A DNA stretch of 64,000 bases from Flavobacterium petrolei (GCF_003314435.2 NZ_QNVY02000001.1:62001-126000), one strand, 5' to 3'; counted from the first letter of the stretch, positions 26,335 through 38,867 are shown. Numbers and translations are program-made. The notes: generated by a model from the sequence alone, not told the origin.

Positions 26335-27006
26335 ATGATAAAAAACGAAGAATTTCAAGACGAAATAGGAGATAATCATGTTAGTTTATCCGCAAAAAAT
26401 CCAGTAAGAGATGATGCTTTTGACATTTCTGATGATGATAAAATTGAAAAAATAAAAAAAGACGTTGAGAGCATTCTAATTACACTTGGAATGGACTTGA
26501 CTGATGATAGTTTGAAAGGCACGCCCAATCGTGTTGCAAAAATGTTTGTGAAGGAAATTTTTGGAGGTTTAAATCCTGCAAAAAAACCAAAAGCTTCTAC
26601 ATTTGACAATAATTACAAATACGGTGAAATGTTAGTTGAAAAAAACATCATCGTATATTCTACCTGCGAACATCATTTATTGCCCATTATAGGAAGAGCA
26701 CATGTGGCTTATATTTCTAACGGAACAGTTATTGGCTTATCTAAAATGAACCGTATCGTGGAATATTATGCCAAAAGACCTCAGGTACAAGAGCGTTTAA
26801 CGATGCAAATTGTTCAGGAATTACAAATAGCTTTGGGCACAGACGATGTAGCTTGCGTAATTGATGCCAAACACCTTTGTGTGAATTCAAGAGGAATCAG
26901 TGATATTGAGAGTAGCACTGTGACATCCGAATTTGGTGGAAAATTTAAAGATAGTGTAACTCGAAGAGAGTTTTTGGATTATATTAAATTAGAGACAAAG
27001 TTCTAG
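26335..27006 (+). CDS. folE: GTP cyclohydrolase I
   Basis: The start is the ATG at 26335. A TTG nine bases earlier is possible but unneeded. The 223-residue enzyme converts GTP to 7,8-dihydroneopterin triphosphate, the first step to folate and pterins. The zinc and catalytic motifs are present: STCEHHLLPIIGRAHVAYI, GLSKMNRIVEYYAKRPQVQE and DAKHLCVNSRGI. An acidic N-terminal extension of about 35 residues precedes the catalytic domain. TATCTTTA at 26289-26296 may be its -7 element. Confidence 0.95.
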   Translation: MIKNEEFQDEIGDNHVSLSAKNPVRDDAFDISDDDKIEKIKKDVESILITLGMDLTDDSLKGTPNRVAKMFVKEIFGGLNPAKKPKASTFDNNYKYGEMLVEKNIIVYSTCEHHLLPIIGRAHVAYISNGTVIGLSKMNRIVEYYAKRPQVQERLTMQIVQELQIALGTDDVACVIDAKHLCVNSRGISDIESSTVTSEFGGKFKDSVTRREFLDYIKLETKF

Positions 27007-27008
27007 TC

Positions 27009-27137
27009 CTCTCCCCGACCCTCTCCAAAGGAAAGGGAGCCTAGTCTGGTAAGGCCTGAACAAGATTACAACAATTATTAATAACACATTCACGTCTCAA
27101 CTCCCTTCCCTTTGGGGAGGGCTGGGGTTGGGAAAAC
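27009..27137. repeat. Inverted CCCTCCCC/GGGAGGG repeats
   Basis: A C-rich half (27009-27043, CCTCTCCCCGACCCTCTCCA) and a G-rich half (27105-27137, CCCTTTGGGGAGGGCTGGGG) are roughly complementary and could fold the 142-base folE-cysS spacer into a long hairpin. The G-rich half recurs at 43110-43146. I recall this as a common spacer repeat in Bacteroidota. Confidence 0.65.
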
Positions 27138-27148
27138 AATAATCTACA

Positions 27149-28627
27149 ATGCCATTATATAGTAGCCAAAATCTAAAAATATACAATTCTCTTTCGGGAG
27201 AAAAAGAAATATTCGCACCCATTCACGAAGGAAATGTTGGGATGTATGTGTGTGGACCAACGGTTTACAGTAATGTGCATCTTGGAAACGTGCGTACTTT
27301 TATGTCTTTTGACGTGATTTTCAGGTATTTTTTACATTTGGACTACAAAGTGCGTTATGTTAGAAACATTACGGATGTAGGTCATATTGTGGATGATGTG
27401 GATGAAGGCGAAGATAAAATTGCCAAAAAAGCACGTTTGGAGCAGCTGGAGCCGATGGAAGTCGTACAGCGTTACACTGTAGATTTTCATGATATTTTGA
27501 ATGAATTTAACTTTTTGCCACCAAGTATTGAACCAACGGCAACGGGCCATATTATTGAGCAAATTGAAATAATCAAAACTATTATTGACAAAGGAATTGG
27601 TTATGAAGCCAATGGATCGGTTTATTTTGATGTGGTGAAATTTAATGAAACCAATCATTACGGGCGATTAAGCGGCCGTAATATTGAGGATATGCTTACC
27701 AATACCCGTGATCTTGACGGACAAAGTGACAAGAGAAATCCACAAGATTTTGCACTATGGAAAAAAGCGGAAGCACAACATATCATGCGTTGGCCCTCGC
27801 CTTGGAGCGATGGATTTCCGGGATGGCACTTAGAATGTACAGCAATGAGTACTAAATACTTGGGCAATCATTTTGATATTCACGGTGGTGGAATGGATTT
27901 GAAATTCCCGCATCATGAGTGCGAAATTGCACAAAACGAAGCTTGTACCGGTCAAACTCCAGTTAATTATTGGTTACATGCCAATATGCTGACTTTAAAC
28001 GGTAAAAAAATGGCGAAATCTACCGGAAATAATATTTTGCCAAGAGAAATATTGACTGGAGAAAACACCATTTTGAGTAAAGCTTTCTCAGCATCGGTAG
28101 CCCGATTTTTTATGTTGCAGGCGCATTATAGAAGCATTTTAGATTTTTCTGACGATGCCATTGTTGCTGCCGAAAAAGGATACAAACGATTGATGGAAGC
28201 GATGAACTCCTTAAAAGAAATCACTGCTGACACAAAAAGTACAATTGATATTTCAGCGTGGAAACAATCCTGCTATGATGCGATGAATGACGATTTTAAC
28301 ACGCCAATTTTAATTGCGCAGTTGTTTGAAGGCGTACGTTTTGTCAATTTATTAAAGGATGGTAAAGAGACTTTGAATTCCGATGACTTAAACAATTTTG
28401 CAAAAGCAATGCATGATTTTGTTTTTGATGTTTTAGGATTGGAAGATGAAAAAGTTTCGGACAGCAATAACGATAAATTAGAAGGAACAGTGAATATGCT
28501 TATCGACATGAGAAAACAGGCCAGAGACAACAAGAATTTCGCCTTGTCTGATCAAATTAGAGATCAATTAATCGCTTTAGGAATTCAATTGAAAGACGGT
28601 AAAGAAGGAACGACATTCAGCATTTAG
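27149..28627 (+). CDS. cysS: Cysteinyl-tRNA synthetase
   Basis: The 492-residue class I synthetase charges tRNA-Cys. Visible motifs are [19 protein letters not shown] with the HIGH-type HLGN (zinc-ligand Cys just before), [13 protein letters not shown] supplying further zinc ligands, and KMAKSTGN as the KMSKS loop. The C-terminal helical domain ends in [14 protein letters not shown], usual for the family. It starts a probable operon with yidD (58-base gap) and lgt (65-base gap). Confidence 0.97.
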   Translation: MPLYSSQNLKIYNSLSGEKEIFAPIHEGNVGMYVCGPTVYSNVHLGNVRTFMSFDVIFRYFLHLDYKVRYVRNITDVGHIVDDVDEGEDKIAKKARLEQLEPMEVVQRYTVDFHDILNEFNFLPPSIEPTATGHIIEQIEIIKTIIDKGIGYEANGSVYFDVVKFNETNHYGRLSGRNIEDMLTNTRDLDGQSDKRNPQDFALWKKAEAQHIMRWPSPWSDGFPGWHLECTAMSTKYLGNHFDIHGGGMDLKFPHHECEIAQNEACTGQTPVNYWLHANMLTLNGKKMAKSTGNNILPREILTGENTILSKAFSASVARFFMLQAHYRSILDFSDDAIVAAEKGYKRLMEAMNSLKEITADTKSTIDISAWKQSCYDAMNDDFNTPILIAQLFEGVRFVNLLKDGKETLNSDDLNNFAKAMHDFVFDVLGLEDEKVSDSNNDKLEGTVNMLIDMRKQARDNKNFALSDQIRDQLIALGIQLKDGKEGTTFSI

Positions 28628-28685
28628 TGTTGAGTAATCTCATTTTAATGATTAGCGCAAAATTTAAAATAGAAACTAGTACTAT

Positions 28686-28934
28686 ATGATTTCTAAAATA
28701 CTCATATTTCCTTTTGTACTATTGGTTCGATTTTATCAAGTTGCGATTTCTCCGTTTACACCTTCCGCCTGCCGATTTGAGCCTACGTGTTCATCTTATA
28801 TGATTGAAGCCCTGCGTATTCACGGTTTGTTTTATGGAGGATTTTTGGGAGTAAAACGTATTTTGAGTTGTCATCCTTGGGGCAAGACGGGTTATGATCC
28901 TGTTCCAAAAAAAACATGCAATCACAAACATTAA
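28686..28934 (+). CDS. yidD: Membrane protein insertion efficiency factor
   Basis: The 82-residue protein matches YidD throughout: an amphipathic start ([18 protein letters not shown]), then [19 protein letters not shown], '[16 protein letters not shown]' and a short GYDPVP end. YidD helps YidC insert membrane proteins. In many bacteria it is encoded next to rnpA and yidC, but here it lies between cysS and lgt. Confidence 0.95.
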   Translation: MISKILIFPFVLLVRFYQVAISPFTPSACRFEPTCSSYMIEALRIHGLFYGGFLGVKRILSCHPWGKTGYDPVPKKTCNHKH

Positions 28935-28999
28935 CCTTTTTTAGTATAAATGTACTTTAAAACTCTATTTTTACGACTAATAAACAAATTTAACACTAA

Positions 29000-29926
29000 A
29001 TGACACACGCTTTAAACATCGTTTGGAATCCATCAGAAGGAATCGATTTAGGCTTTTTTATCATTCGATATTACAGCTTAATGTTTGTAATTGCTTTTGG
29101 GTTAGGCTGGTATATCATGAAAAACATCTTCGAACGAGAAGGTGAATCAATAGAAAAATTAGATTCATTGTTTATCTGGACTGTGTTGGCAACCTTAATT
29201 GGTGCACGTTTGGGACACGTTTTCTTTTACGATTGGGAATATTACCGCAATCATTTATTAGAAATTATTTTACCGTTTAGATTCAGTCCAAATTTTGAAT
29301 TCACAGGTTATCAAGGTCTAGCGAGTCATGGCGCTGCGATTTCTATAATTATTGCCATGTATTTTTACAGTAAAAACGTGTTGAAAAGACCACAATTGTG
29401 GATATTAGACCGCGTTGTAATTCCTGTAGCAAGCGGCGCTATTTTCGTGAGATTAGGCAACTTTTTCAATTCGGAAATTATTGGTCATGAAACAACTTCA
29501 CCTTTTGGAATAAAATTTATTAAAGATCATTTTAGTCCGATGGACGCAGTAAATGCTACTCAAATTCCAAATCCTAAAGATGCTTACACAGCCATTGCAA
29601 CAGATCCAAAATTTGCGACTTTACTGGAACAGGTTCCCGTGAGACATCCTACCCAATTATACGAAGCATTTTGTTATATTTTTGTTTTTGCCATCTTATT
29701 TTTCATGTATTGGAAAACAGAAAAAAGGAAATATACAGGATTCATTTTTGGAATGTTTCTCGTTCTTTTGTTTACAGTACGTTTTATTGTAGAATCCGTT
29801 AAGGAAAGTCAAGGTGGTTTCGAAAGCGCTTTAGGTTTGTTTTCAACAGGTCAATGGCTAAGTATTCCGTTTATACTTATAGGACTGTATTTCATCTTTA
29901 CAGCTCAAAAAGAACTTACGAATTAA
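29000..29926 (+). CDS. lgt: Prolipoprotein diacylglyceryl transferase
   Basis: The 308-residue integral membrane enzyme adds diacylglycerol from phosphatidylglycerol to the lipobox Cys of prolipoproteins. Seven helices fit the hydropathy. Signature regions are visible: 'IGARLGHVFFYDWEYY', 'GLASHGAAISII', 'VRLGNFFNSEIIGHET', and RHPTQLYEA with the conserved Arg/Glu. Length is slightly above the usual 270-290 because of an insert around FSPMDAVNATQIPNPKDAYT. Several lipoproteins in this window are substrates in principle. Confidence 0.96.
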   Translation: MTHALNIVWNPSEGIDLGFFIIRYYSLMFVIAFGLGWYIMKNIFEREGESIEKLDSLFIWTVLATLIGARLGHVFFYDWEYYRNHLLEIILPFRFSPNFEFTGYQGLASHGAAISIIIAMYFYSKNVLKRPQLWILDRVVIPVASGAIFVRLGNFFNSEIIGHETTSPFGIKFIKDHFSPMDAVNATQIPNPKDAYTAIATDPKFATLLEQVPVRHPTQLYEAFCYIFVFAILFFMYWKTEKRKYTGFIFGMFLVLLFTVRFIVESVKESQGGFESALGLFSTGQWLSIPFILIGLYFIFTAQKELTN

Positions 29927-29942
29927 ATAATTATTCGTTTCA

Positions 29943-29984
29943 AAAAAAAGCGTTAGCTACATCAAAGTAGCTAACGCTTTTTTT
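29943..29984. terminator. Bidirectional terminator
   Basis: AAAAAAAGCGTTAGCTAC and its exact complement flank ATCAAA, an 18-bp arm. It separates the convergent lgt and barrel genes and overlaps the last bases of the barrel gene's stop region. Confidence 0.9.
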
Positions 29985-30618
29985 ATAGGGTAAATAAAAA
30001 TCCAAAGTCAATATTTTTAGTATTGTAACCGGAATTAGTATTTTGTAATCCTGCATTTGAAACATGACGAATATTTGGTCTTACATCAAAAATTACTTTA
30101 TTATATTTGAAAGTAAACCCTAAAGCTAAAACATTTGCGAAGGCAAAACCTTTAGACAAGCGCTCCGTTTCCGTATCTGTAATCATTGGTCCGACACTTC
30201 CTAAAACGTAAATTGAAGCCGATTTAAATATTGGTTTCCTTACCATAAAGCCAATATTAAGAACGTATTCTTTCACACTCTTTAGCTTTGTATATTGTTC
30301 TCGTTTTGCAATATAATTCAGTTCATCAGGTTTAACAAAATACAAATTTAAGAGTTGGTGTGTAGCTAAATTAAGCTCTGGCTGCAGTACAAATTCGTAT
30401 TTAAAGCTCTTTGCATCTTTTATTTTGTAATATAATTGCAACTTGAAATACTGGTTTGTATATGTATAATTTCTATTTTTAAATTCATTACCTAATCCGT
30501 AAGCAAAACCAAATTCAACTCTATTGTCATCATCTTGCGCGTAAAATGGAATTGAGCTACAAATAATAATTGCAATAAGAAATGCTTTCTGACACATACA
30601 TTTAGATTTAAAACTCAT
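29983..30618 (-). CDS. Outer-membrane beta-barrel protein
   Basis: The 211-residue protein has a signal peptide ending near FYAQD. An alternative ATG at 30597 gives a shorter one. Alternating strands follow: 'VEFGFAYGLGNEF', 'YFKLQLYYKI', 'FEFVLQPELNLATH'-type, 'VLNIGFMVRKPIF', 'ASIYVLGSVGPMIT' and 'IDFGFLFTL'. The C-terminal Phe/Leu ending suits an eight-strand barrel of the PorT/OmpW-like class. No specific function can be assigned. It has its own terminator on both sides, so it is a single-gene unit. Confidence 0.75.
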   Translation of the reverse strand: MSFKSKCMCQKAFLIAIIICSSIPFYAQDDDNRVEFGFAYGLGNEFKNRNYTYTNQYFKLQLYYKIKDAKSFKYEFVLQPELNLATHQLLNLYFVKPDELNYIAKREQYTKLKSVKEYVLNIGFMVRKPIFKSASIYVLGSVGPMITDTETERLSKGFAFANVLALGFTFKYNKVIFDVRPNIRHVSNAGLQNTNSGYNTKNIDFGFLFTL

Positions 30619-30680
30619 CAGCTATTTATAACAAACAGTTAAATTACGAATTAAAAATTTCACTTTGGATTGCAGACAAA

Positions 30681-30714
30681 AAAAAGAGATTCAACTTTCA
30701 TTGAATCTCTTTTT
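30681..30714. terminator. Terminator between secDF and barrel gene
   Basis: AAAAAGAGATTCAA (30681-30694) pairs with TTGAATCTCTTTTT (30701-30714). On the minus strand it lies just after the secDF stop and ends in a T-run. Confidence 0.85.
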
Positions 30715-30736
30715 AAAATTTATATAAAAGCTTTTT

Positions 30737-33709
30737 TTAGCTTTCTTGGTGTGCTTTTTCTACCTTGTTTTTATCTTCTTTAGAGATTGTATCCACAAGT
30801 ACTGGAGTTGCAATAAACAATGAAGAATAAGTACCTACGATGATACCTACCAACATAGCGAATATAAATCCTCTGATTGATTCTCCACCAAAAACAAACA
30901 TGATTAATAAAACCACAATCATCGTTAATGATGTATTGATAGTTCTTGACATGGTTGTATTAATAGATTGATTTACAATCTCAGCAAAAGTTCCTTTTGT
31001 TTTACCAGCTAAATATTCACGAACTCTGTCAAATACAATAACAGTATCGTTCATAGAATACCCAATAACGGTTAGGATCGCAGCGATAAAGTGCTGATCG
31101 ATTTCCATTCCAAAAGGCATGAATTTATAGCATAATGAGTAAATTCCTAATACAAAAATAACATCGTGTGCAATAGCTGCAATAGCTCCTAAACTGTATT
31201 GCCATTTTCTGTAACTGATCATTAAGTATAAAAATACGATAGCCATCGCTCCAAGTACCGCCCAATATGCGTTAGTTTTAATATCTTCTGCTACAGTTGG
31301 ACCAACTTTAGAGGCTTGTAAAACACCTAATTTTTTACCGTCATACGCATTTACAAATTTTTCATACGTCATATCGGCAGCAAAATGTTGTTTTAAAGCG
31401 CCAAACAACAACTTATTCACTTCTTCGTCCGCTTTAATTCCGGGCTCTTCAACTTTATATTTCGTTGTTATTTTTAATTGGTCAGTACTACCAAATACTT
31501 TAACCTCAGCGCTACCGTCAAAGACTTTTGATAATTCTGCTTTTACCGCTTCAGTTTCAATTGGTTTTTCAAAACGTACTTGAAATGTTCTTCCTCCAAC
31601 AAAGTCAACACCTTCATCAAGTCCGTTTGTTGCTAAAGAGATCACACTTATAACAACTACTATGCTTGAGAATAAATACGTCCATTTTTTCATTCCTAAG
31701 AAATCAAAATGAAAGTTATTAAACATATTCTTAGAGAAATTTGTAACAAATGTCAAATTATTCTTTTTGCTTATGTTCCAATCAATGAAGATTCTCGCAA
31801 TAAAGATTGAAGTAAATAATGATGTTACGATACCAATCAATAATGTAGTAGCAAAACCTTTAATTGGTCCTGAACCAAAAATAAACAATACAGCTCCAGT
31901 TAAAATATGCGTTACGTTAGCATCCGTAATAGATGACATTGCACCTCTCCAACTGTAAGAAGTTTTAACCGCTTCTTCTAGTGTTTTACCCGCACGTAAT
32001 TCTTCTTTCGCTCTTTCGTAAATAATGATATTTGCATCAACCGCTGTTCCCATTGTTAAAACGATACCGGCAATACCTGGCAATGTAAGAACTGCTCCGA
32101 TACTTGCTAAAATTCCGAATAAGAATAATAAGTTAACTGCTAGTGCAACGTTAGCATACCAACCCGCTTTACCATAATAAATCATCATCCAAAGCGATAC
32201 TAGAAGTAATCCTATCAAAGCGGAGTAAGTACCATTCTCAATTGCTTCTTGACCTAAGGATGGCCCTACCACTTCTGACTGAACAATATCAGCAGCAGCT
32301 GGCAATTTACCTGCTCTTAAAACATTTGCTAAATCTTTAGTTTCTGAAACATCAAAAGCTCCTGAAATTTCAGATCTACCACCTGAAATTGGCCCTGTAG
32401 AAACACCAGGTGCTGAATAAACTATATCATCAAGAACAATGGCAATATTACTTTTTTGAGTGTATGCTCTACCTGTTAATTCTTCCCAAGCTTTTGCACC
32501 TTGACCGTTCATTTGCATAGAAACCGCAGGTTTACCGGATTGATCAAATGTATCACTTGCATCCGTTATAACACCACCGCTCATTGCAGGAACATTATCT
32601 CTATTACCTTTTAAAGCGTATAATTCTACAGCATCAATATCTTTTGCTTTAGCATCTTTAATTATCATTGGCTTACCCCATACAAACTTTGCATAACGTT
32701 GGTCACCAGCTAATAAAATTCTAACATCGGCTCTTTTCAAATACCCGTTTACTGCAGCAGTATCTTTTGGTGAGAAAAGTCCCAAAACTGGACCTCCACC
32801 TTGACCAATAATTTTATCAAACAAAGGATTTTCTCCTTTTTTAGTGGATGTCGAATCCTTAGCATCCGTAAGTAAAGCACTCAATGAATCTTTTACAACT
32901 GGCTTTACCTCTGTAGTTTTAATTTCAGTTTTTTTCAATGACTCATTAGCAGCCATTAAAAAGTTTCCAATTTCTTCAATTTTATAGGTTTCCCAAAACT
33001 GTAATTGAGCTGTACTTGATAATAATTTTTTAGCACGATCCACATCTTTTGCCCCTGGAAGTTCCACAAGAATTTGACCTGAATTTCCTAGTTTTTGAAT
33101 GTTAGGCTGAGTTACACCAAATTGATCGATACGTTTTCTTAAAACGCCAAAAGCACTTTCTACAGACTCATCTACTTTTCTAGAGATAACCTTTTTTACT
33201 TGCGCATCTGTCATTTGAAAATCTACTCCACCTTCACCTTGCAAACTTCTGTTTGCGAAAATATCAGGAGATGCTAATTTTACAGTTCCTTTTGAATTTG
33301 CTTCAAAAGCATCAAAAAACTTGTCTAAATATGATTTATTACCTTGTAAATCTGCAGAAGCATCAGCCAATGACTTATTGAAGACTGGGTTTTTAGAATT
33401 ATTAGATAATCCTTTTAAAATGTCTTTTACAGATATTTGAAGTATAACATTAATACCACCTTCTAAGTCAAGACCTTTATTGATTTGTTTGTCACTAACT
33501 TCATTGAACGTGAAATCGGTAAAACCAAGATTAAATACTTTCTCTTTACCAATAGAATCTAAATATTTTACTTCTTTGTCAGCATTTCCATTAGCAAAAG
33601 ATTTTGCATCGTTTTTTACTTTACTTGCGACAAAAGTGAAAGAAAGTTGGTAAATACTTACCAATGCAAATAGAATTGCGAAAAATTTAATAAGTCCTTT
33701 ATTCTGCAT
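30737..33709 (-). CDS. secDF: Protein translocase subunit SecDF (fused)
   Basis: The 990-residue protein fuses SecD and SecF, as is usual in Bacteroidota. It uses the proton gradient to pull secreted proteins out of SecYEG. The N-terminal helix is followed by the long periplasmic P1 head. Then come the SecD membrane domain with 'GMAVDANIIIYERAKEEL'-like sequence (it reads GTAVDANIIIYERAKEELRA) and the SecF part with VIGYSMNDTVIVFDRVREYL. Twelve helices fit. A low-complexity KTE/TTEVKP insert sits in the periplasmic head near residues 255-295. The gene has its own terminator and is separated from mdh by 225 bases. Confidence 0.96.
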   Translation of the reverse strand: MQNKGLIKFFAILFALVSIYQLSFTFVASKVKNDAKSFANGNADKEVKYLDSIGKEKVFNLGFTDFTFNEVSDKQINKGLDLEGGINVILQISVKDILKGLSNNSKNPVFNKSLADASADLQGNKSYLDKFFDAFEANSKGTVKLASPDIFANRSLQGEGGVDFQMTDAQVKKVISRKVDESVESAFGVLRKRIDQFGVTQPNIQKLGNSGQILVELPGAKDVDRAKKLLSSTAQLQFWETYKIEEIGNFLMAANESLKKTEIKTTEVKPVVKDSLSALLTDAKDSTSTKKGENPLFDKIIGQGGGPVLGLFSPKDTAAVNGYLKRADVRILLAGDQRYAKFVWGKPMIIKDAKAKDIDAVELYALKGNRDNVPAMSGGVITDASDTFDQSGKPAVSMQMNGQGAKAWEELTGRAYTQKSNIAIVLDDIVYSAPGVSTGPISGGRSEISGAFDVSETKDLANVLRAGKLPAAADIVQSEVVGPSLGQEAIENGTYSALIGLLLVSLWMMIYYGKAGWYANVALAVNLLFLFGILASIGAVLTLPGIAGIVLTMGTAVDANIIIYERAKEELRAGKTLEEAVKTSYSWRGAMSSITDANVTHILTGAVLFIFGSGPIKGFATTLLIGIVTSLFTSIFIARIFIDWNISKKNNLTFVTNFSKNMFNNFHFDFLGMKKWTYLFSSIVVVISVISLATNGLDEGVDFVGGRTFQVRFEKPIETEAVKAELSKVFDGSAEVKVFGSTDQLKITTKYKVEEPGIKADEEVNKLLFGALKQHFAADMTYEKFVNAYDGKKLGVLQASKVGPTVAEDIKTNAYWAVLGAMAIVFLYLMISYRKWQYSLGAIAAIAHDVIFVLGIYSLCYKFMPFGMEIDQHFIAAILTVIGYSMNDTVIVFDRVREYLAGKTKGTFAEIVNQSINTTMSRTINTSLTMIVVLLIMFVFGGESIRGFIFAMLVGIIVGTYSSLFIATPVLVDTISKEDKNKVEKAHQES

Positions 33710-33888
33710 TATTACTAAAAATTAATTATTTTTATTTATTTATTTTTGCTTTAAACCCTATATAATAACACTTTACATTCATTTATTATAATAAAAAAAG
33801 AATATACCGAGTTACCTCATTTTTTTTAAACCGAGCAAATATATAATTAACGTTAAGATTAACCAATTTATTTATAGATTAATCTCAA

Positions 33889-33914
33889 GAAAAAGACTGC
33901 AATGATGCAGTCTT
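33889..33914 (-). terminator. Terminator of mdh
   Basis: On the minus strand AAGACTGCA pairs with TGCAGTCTT around TCAT and runs into TTTTTCTT, 20 bases after the mdh stop. Confidence 0.8.
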
Positions 33915-33934
33915 CTCTTTTTATATGTAAATTT

Positions 33935-34870
33935 TTATACCAAAATCGATTTTAAAGCGTCATTCATTTGTCTGACAGCATCTGCACTTTTAGCAAATAG
34001 TGCTTTTTCAGCATCATTTAGTTTAATGTCAAGAATTTCTTCTACTCCATTTTTACCGATAATACATGGAACACCAATACAGATATCATCCTGACCATAT
34101 TCTCCTTCAACGAAAACTGAACAAGCAATCATTTTCTTTTGGTCATTCAAAATACTGTCTACTAAGAAAGCAACGGAAGCTCCAGGAGCATACCAAGCCG
34201 ATGTTCCAAGAAGTCCTGTAAGTGTAGCTCCACCAACCATAGTATCTGCAGCTACTTTCTGCAATTCTTCTTCCGATAAAAATTGAGAAACTGGGATTCC
34301 GTTGTAAGAAGCCAATCTTGTCAAAGGAATCATCGTTGTATCACCATGCCCACCTATAACCATAGCTGAAATATCATTAGCCGGTTTGTCTAAAGCTAAA
34401 GACAAATACGTTCTGAAACGAGAACTATCTAATGCTCCACCCATACCTATAATTCTGTTTTTTGGTAATCCAGTAGATTTCAATGCCAAATATGTCATCG
34501 TATCCATAGGATTAGAAACCACCACAATAATAGTATCCGGTGAATGTTTCAATACATTTTCAGCAACTGTTTTCACGATTCCTGCATTGATTCCTATTAA
34601 TTCTTCACGAGTCATTCCTGGTTTTCTTGGAATTCCTGACGTAATTACAACTACATCACTTCCTGCTGTTTTAGAATAATCATTGGTAACGCCTGATACT
34701 TTGGTATTAAAACCTGTATTAGTAGCGCATTGCATAATATCTAATGCTTTACCTTCAGCAAAACCTTCTCTAATATCCAATAACACAACTTCGCTGGCAA
34801 TTCCTCTATAAGAAATCACATCTGCACACGTCGCTCCTACATTCCCTGCTCCTACAATGGTAACTTTCAT
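33935..34870 (-). CDS. mdh: Malate dehydrogenase (LDH-like type)
   Basis: The 311-residue enzyme oxidises malate to oxaloacetate with NAD. It has the Rossmann motif VGAGNVGATCAD at the start and an Asp after the second strand (LLDIREG), which favours NAD over NADP. The arginines for substrate binding are in 'GIPRKPGMTREEL' and 'ALDSSRFR', and the catalytic His is in VIGGHGDTTM. The length and these motifs place it in the tetrameric lactate-dehydrogenase-like MDH group common in Bacteroidota. Confidence 0.96.
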   Translation of the reverse strand: MKVTIVGAGNVGATCADVISYRGIASEVVLLDIREGFAEGKALDIMQCATNTGFNTKVSGVTNDYSKTAGSDVVVITSGIPRKPGMTREELIGINAGIVKTVAENVLKHSPDTIIVVVSNPMDTMTYLALKSTGLPKNRIIGMGGALDSSRFRTYLSLALDKPANDISAMVIGGHGDTTMIPLTRLASYNGIPVSQFLSEEELQKVAADTMVGGATLTGLLGTSAWYAPGASVAFLVDSILNDQKKMIACSVFVEGEYGQDDICIGVPCIIGKNGVEEILDIKLNDAEKALFAKSADAVRQMNDALKSILV

Positions 34871-34931
34871 ATTTTAAAGTTTATTCGGTTATTTTTTAAT
34901 CTTTGTGGTTAATTATTTAATAGAACATTTC

Positions 34932-36935
<2,004 letters not shown>

Positions 36936-36998
36936 TTAGATAACCGTTAAAATCCCTTTTTAAGCCCTTAAGTTATTAACATTTGTTCATATAATTAC

Positions 36999-37025
36999 AA
37001 AAAAAAAGCTCTCAAAATTGAGAGC
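36999..37025 (-). terminator. Terminator of the first asparagine synthetase gene
   Basis: GCTCTCAA pairs with TTGAGAGC (37008-37025), followed on the minus strand by a run of T. It lies 33 bases after the asnB stop at 37059. Confidence 0.8.
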
Positions 37026-37058
37026 GTTCTTCATTTATAAAAAATTCAAATTTTTGTT

Positions 37059-38675
37059 TCAAACCACAACTCCTGTTTTGGCAATTCCAATATCTGCCCG
37101 AACGTGAGCTGCATTGGCTCTTCCGCTTGGATCTAGGTTTTCTTGCCATTTTGGAATCCATTTCCTAACTGTTTGCGCGGCACTTATTTGCGGATAATAT
37201 TTATTAAATATCGACCTATAAAAGTAGGCTTCTTTAGTGGTTGGTGAGTTATAAGGAAATTCGGCTGCAGCTCCGGCTAATTGCTCGTCCGTAACTTGCG
37301 TTGCACAATATTCAATCAATTGATCGATCCAATTGTATCCTACTCCATCCGAAAACTGTTCTTTTTGTCTCCATAAAACTTCTTCTGGAAGATAGGGATT
37401 ATCCGGAGTATCAAACGCTTTTCTTAGAATGTATTTTTCTTTTCCATCATACGTTTTATGCATTTTTTCTTCTGCTTTGATGCGAATTGACACATTTAAG
37501 AACGCTTTATCCAAAAACGGAACTCTAGTCTCTAAACCATGTGCCATCGTTGATTTATCCGCTCTTAATAAATCAGCCGTAAATAATTTCTGTACTCTTT
37601 CAATGGTTTCCTTTTGGAAATCCTCTGCCGAAGGCGCATTTCTAAAATACAAATATCCACCAAAGATTTCATCAGCTCCTTCACCTGAAAGCACCACTTT
37701 TACACCTAAATCCGTAATCGCTTTCGACAAGAAATACATTGGTGTACTTGCTCGTACTGAAGTCACGTCATACGTTTCTAAATGCCAAATTAGTTTCTCT
37801 AAAATTTCAATTCCTTCTTCGACAGTAAAGTGAATTTCATGATGCTCTGTTCCTAAATACTCAGCAACTTTTCTGGCTGCCGCAGTATCTGGCGCATCAG
37901 CATTTAAACCAATTGAAAATGATTGTAATTTTTTACCGCTTTCTGCCAATAAACGACAAGCAATTGCTGAAGTCAATGAAGAGTCTAATCCTCCAGAAAG
38001 CAACACACCAATAGGCACATCGCTCATTAATCTTTTACGAGTCGCTTCGGTCAACGTTTCTCTGATTAACTCCAAATCTAATTCTTGGTCGGCTTTTAAA
38101 AAATCTTCATATTCCGGTTTGTAATATTTTACAAAACCTGTTTTTGCAGTATAATAATGTCCCGGAGGAAAAGTAGAAAATGTTTTACATTGATCTGCGA
38201 TAGGTTTCATTTCAGAGGAGAAATAGATTCGCCCCCTTTCGTCCAAACCATAATACAACGGCTTTACTCCCATTGGGTCTCTACCAGCAATAAAATCATC
38301 ACCATCCACCACCACAAAAGCCCAGTCTCCGTCCAGCATATTGCAAAAATCATATCCAAACTCTTCATACAAATGCACAATAACTTCAGAATCTGATTTT
38401 GTTCTAAAAGTATGATCTTTTAAAACACCATCTCTTAATTCCTGATGATTGTATATTTCGCCATTATGAACCATGTAGGTGGTTTTCGTACCTTGTATCG
38501 GTTGTTTTCCGGAATGCAAATCAATTATCGATAGCCTTTCATGACTGAGAATATGCCCTTTTTCAGTAACATGCAAATCACTTTCATCCGGACCACGATG
38601 CGTCATTCTTTTTGAAAGTTCTCCAAACAATTGCTCCTCTTTTCCTCTTCCGATAATGGCTAATATTCCGCACAT
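37059..38675 (-). CDS. asnB: Asparagine synthetase B, glutamine-hydrolysing (copy 1)
   Basis: The 538-residue enzyme makes asparagine from aspartate, ATP and glutamine. Cys 2 in MCGILAI is the glutaminase nucleophile, with 'THRGPDES' and 'HNGEIYNHQEL' lining that site. The synthetase half has the PP-loop VLLSGGLDSSLTSA and SGEGADEIFGGYLYF. The C-terminus reads WRQKEQFSDGVGYNWI. It is shorter by 20 residues than the paralogue at 40665, mainly around the segment after the PP-loop. A Bacteroidota-type promoter lies at 38713-38743. Two full-length copies within 5 kb are unusual. Confidence 0.94.
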   Translation of the reverse strand: MCGILAIIGRGKEEQLFGELSKRMTHRGPDESDLHVTEKGHILSHERLSIIDLHSGKQPIQGTKTTYMVHNGEIYNHQELRDGVLKDHTFRTKSDSEVIVHLYEEFGYDFCNMLDGDWAFVVVDGDDFIAGRDPMGVKPLYYGLDERGRIYFSSEMKPIADQCKTFSTFPPGHYYTAKTGFVKYYKPEYEDFLKADQELDLELIRETLTEATRKRLMSDVPIGVLLSGGLDSSLTSAIACRLLAESGKKLQSFSIGLNADAPDTAAARKVAEYLGTEHHEIHFTVEEGIEILEKLIWHLETYDVTSVRASTPMYFLSKAITDLGVKVVLSGEGADEIFGGYLYFRNAPSAEDFQKETIERVQKLFTADLLRADKSTMAHGLETRVPFLDKAFLNVSIRIKAEEKMHKTYDGKEKYILRKAFDTPDNPYLPEEVLWRQKEQFSDGVGYNWIDQLIEYCATQVTDEQLAGAAAEFPYNSPTTKEAYFYRSIFNKYYPQISAAQTVRKWIPKWQENLDPSGRANAAHVRADIGIAKTGVVV

Positions 38676-38712
38676 AACGCTGTATTTTTATTTTTTACCA
38701 ATTCTAAGTCAA

Positions 38713-38743
38713 CAAATATGCAATAGCAGTTACAAACACAAAA
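38713..38743 (-). promoter_or_regulatory. Promoter of asnB copy 1
   Basis: On the minus strand TTTTG (38739-38743), 18 bases, CATATTTG (38713-38720) resembles the -33/-7 consensus. Just upstream, TAGTATTTAGTTACTA (about 38752-38767) has TAGTA/TACTA arms and may be an operator. Confidence 0.5.
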
Positions 38744-38867
38744 CACAATTGTAGTATTTAGTTACTATTTCAAACAAAAAAATATTTTTTACATTAAAAA
38801 TGTAATTTAATTGCCATAAACCTAAGCTCACTGTAACAACTATAACTCATGAAGTACATTCTTACAG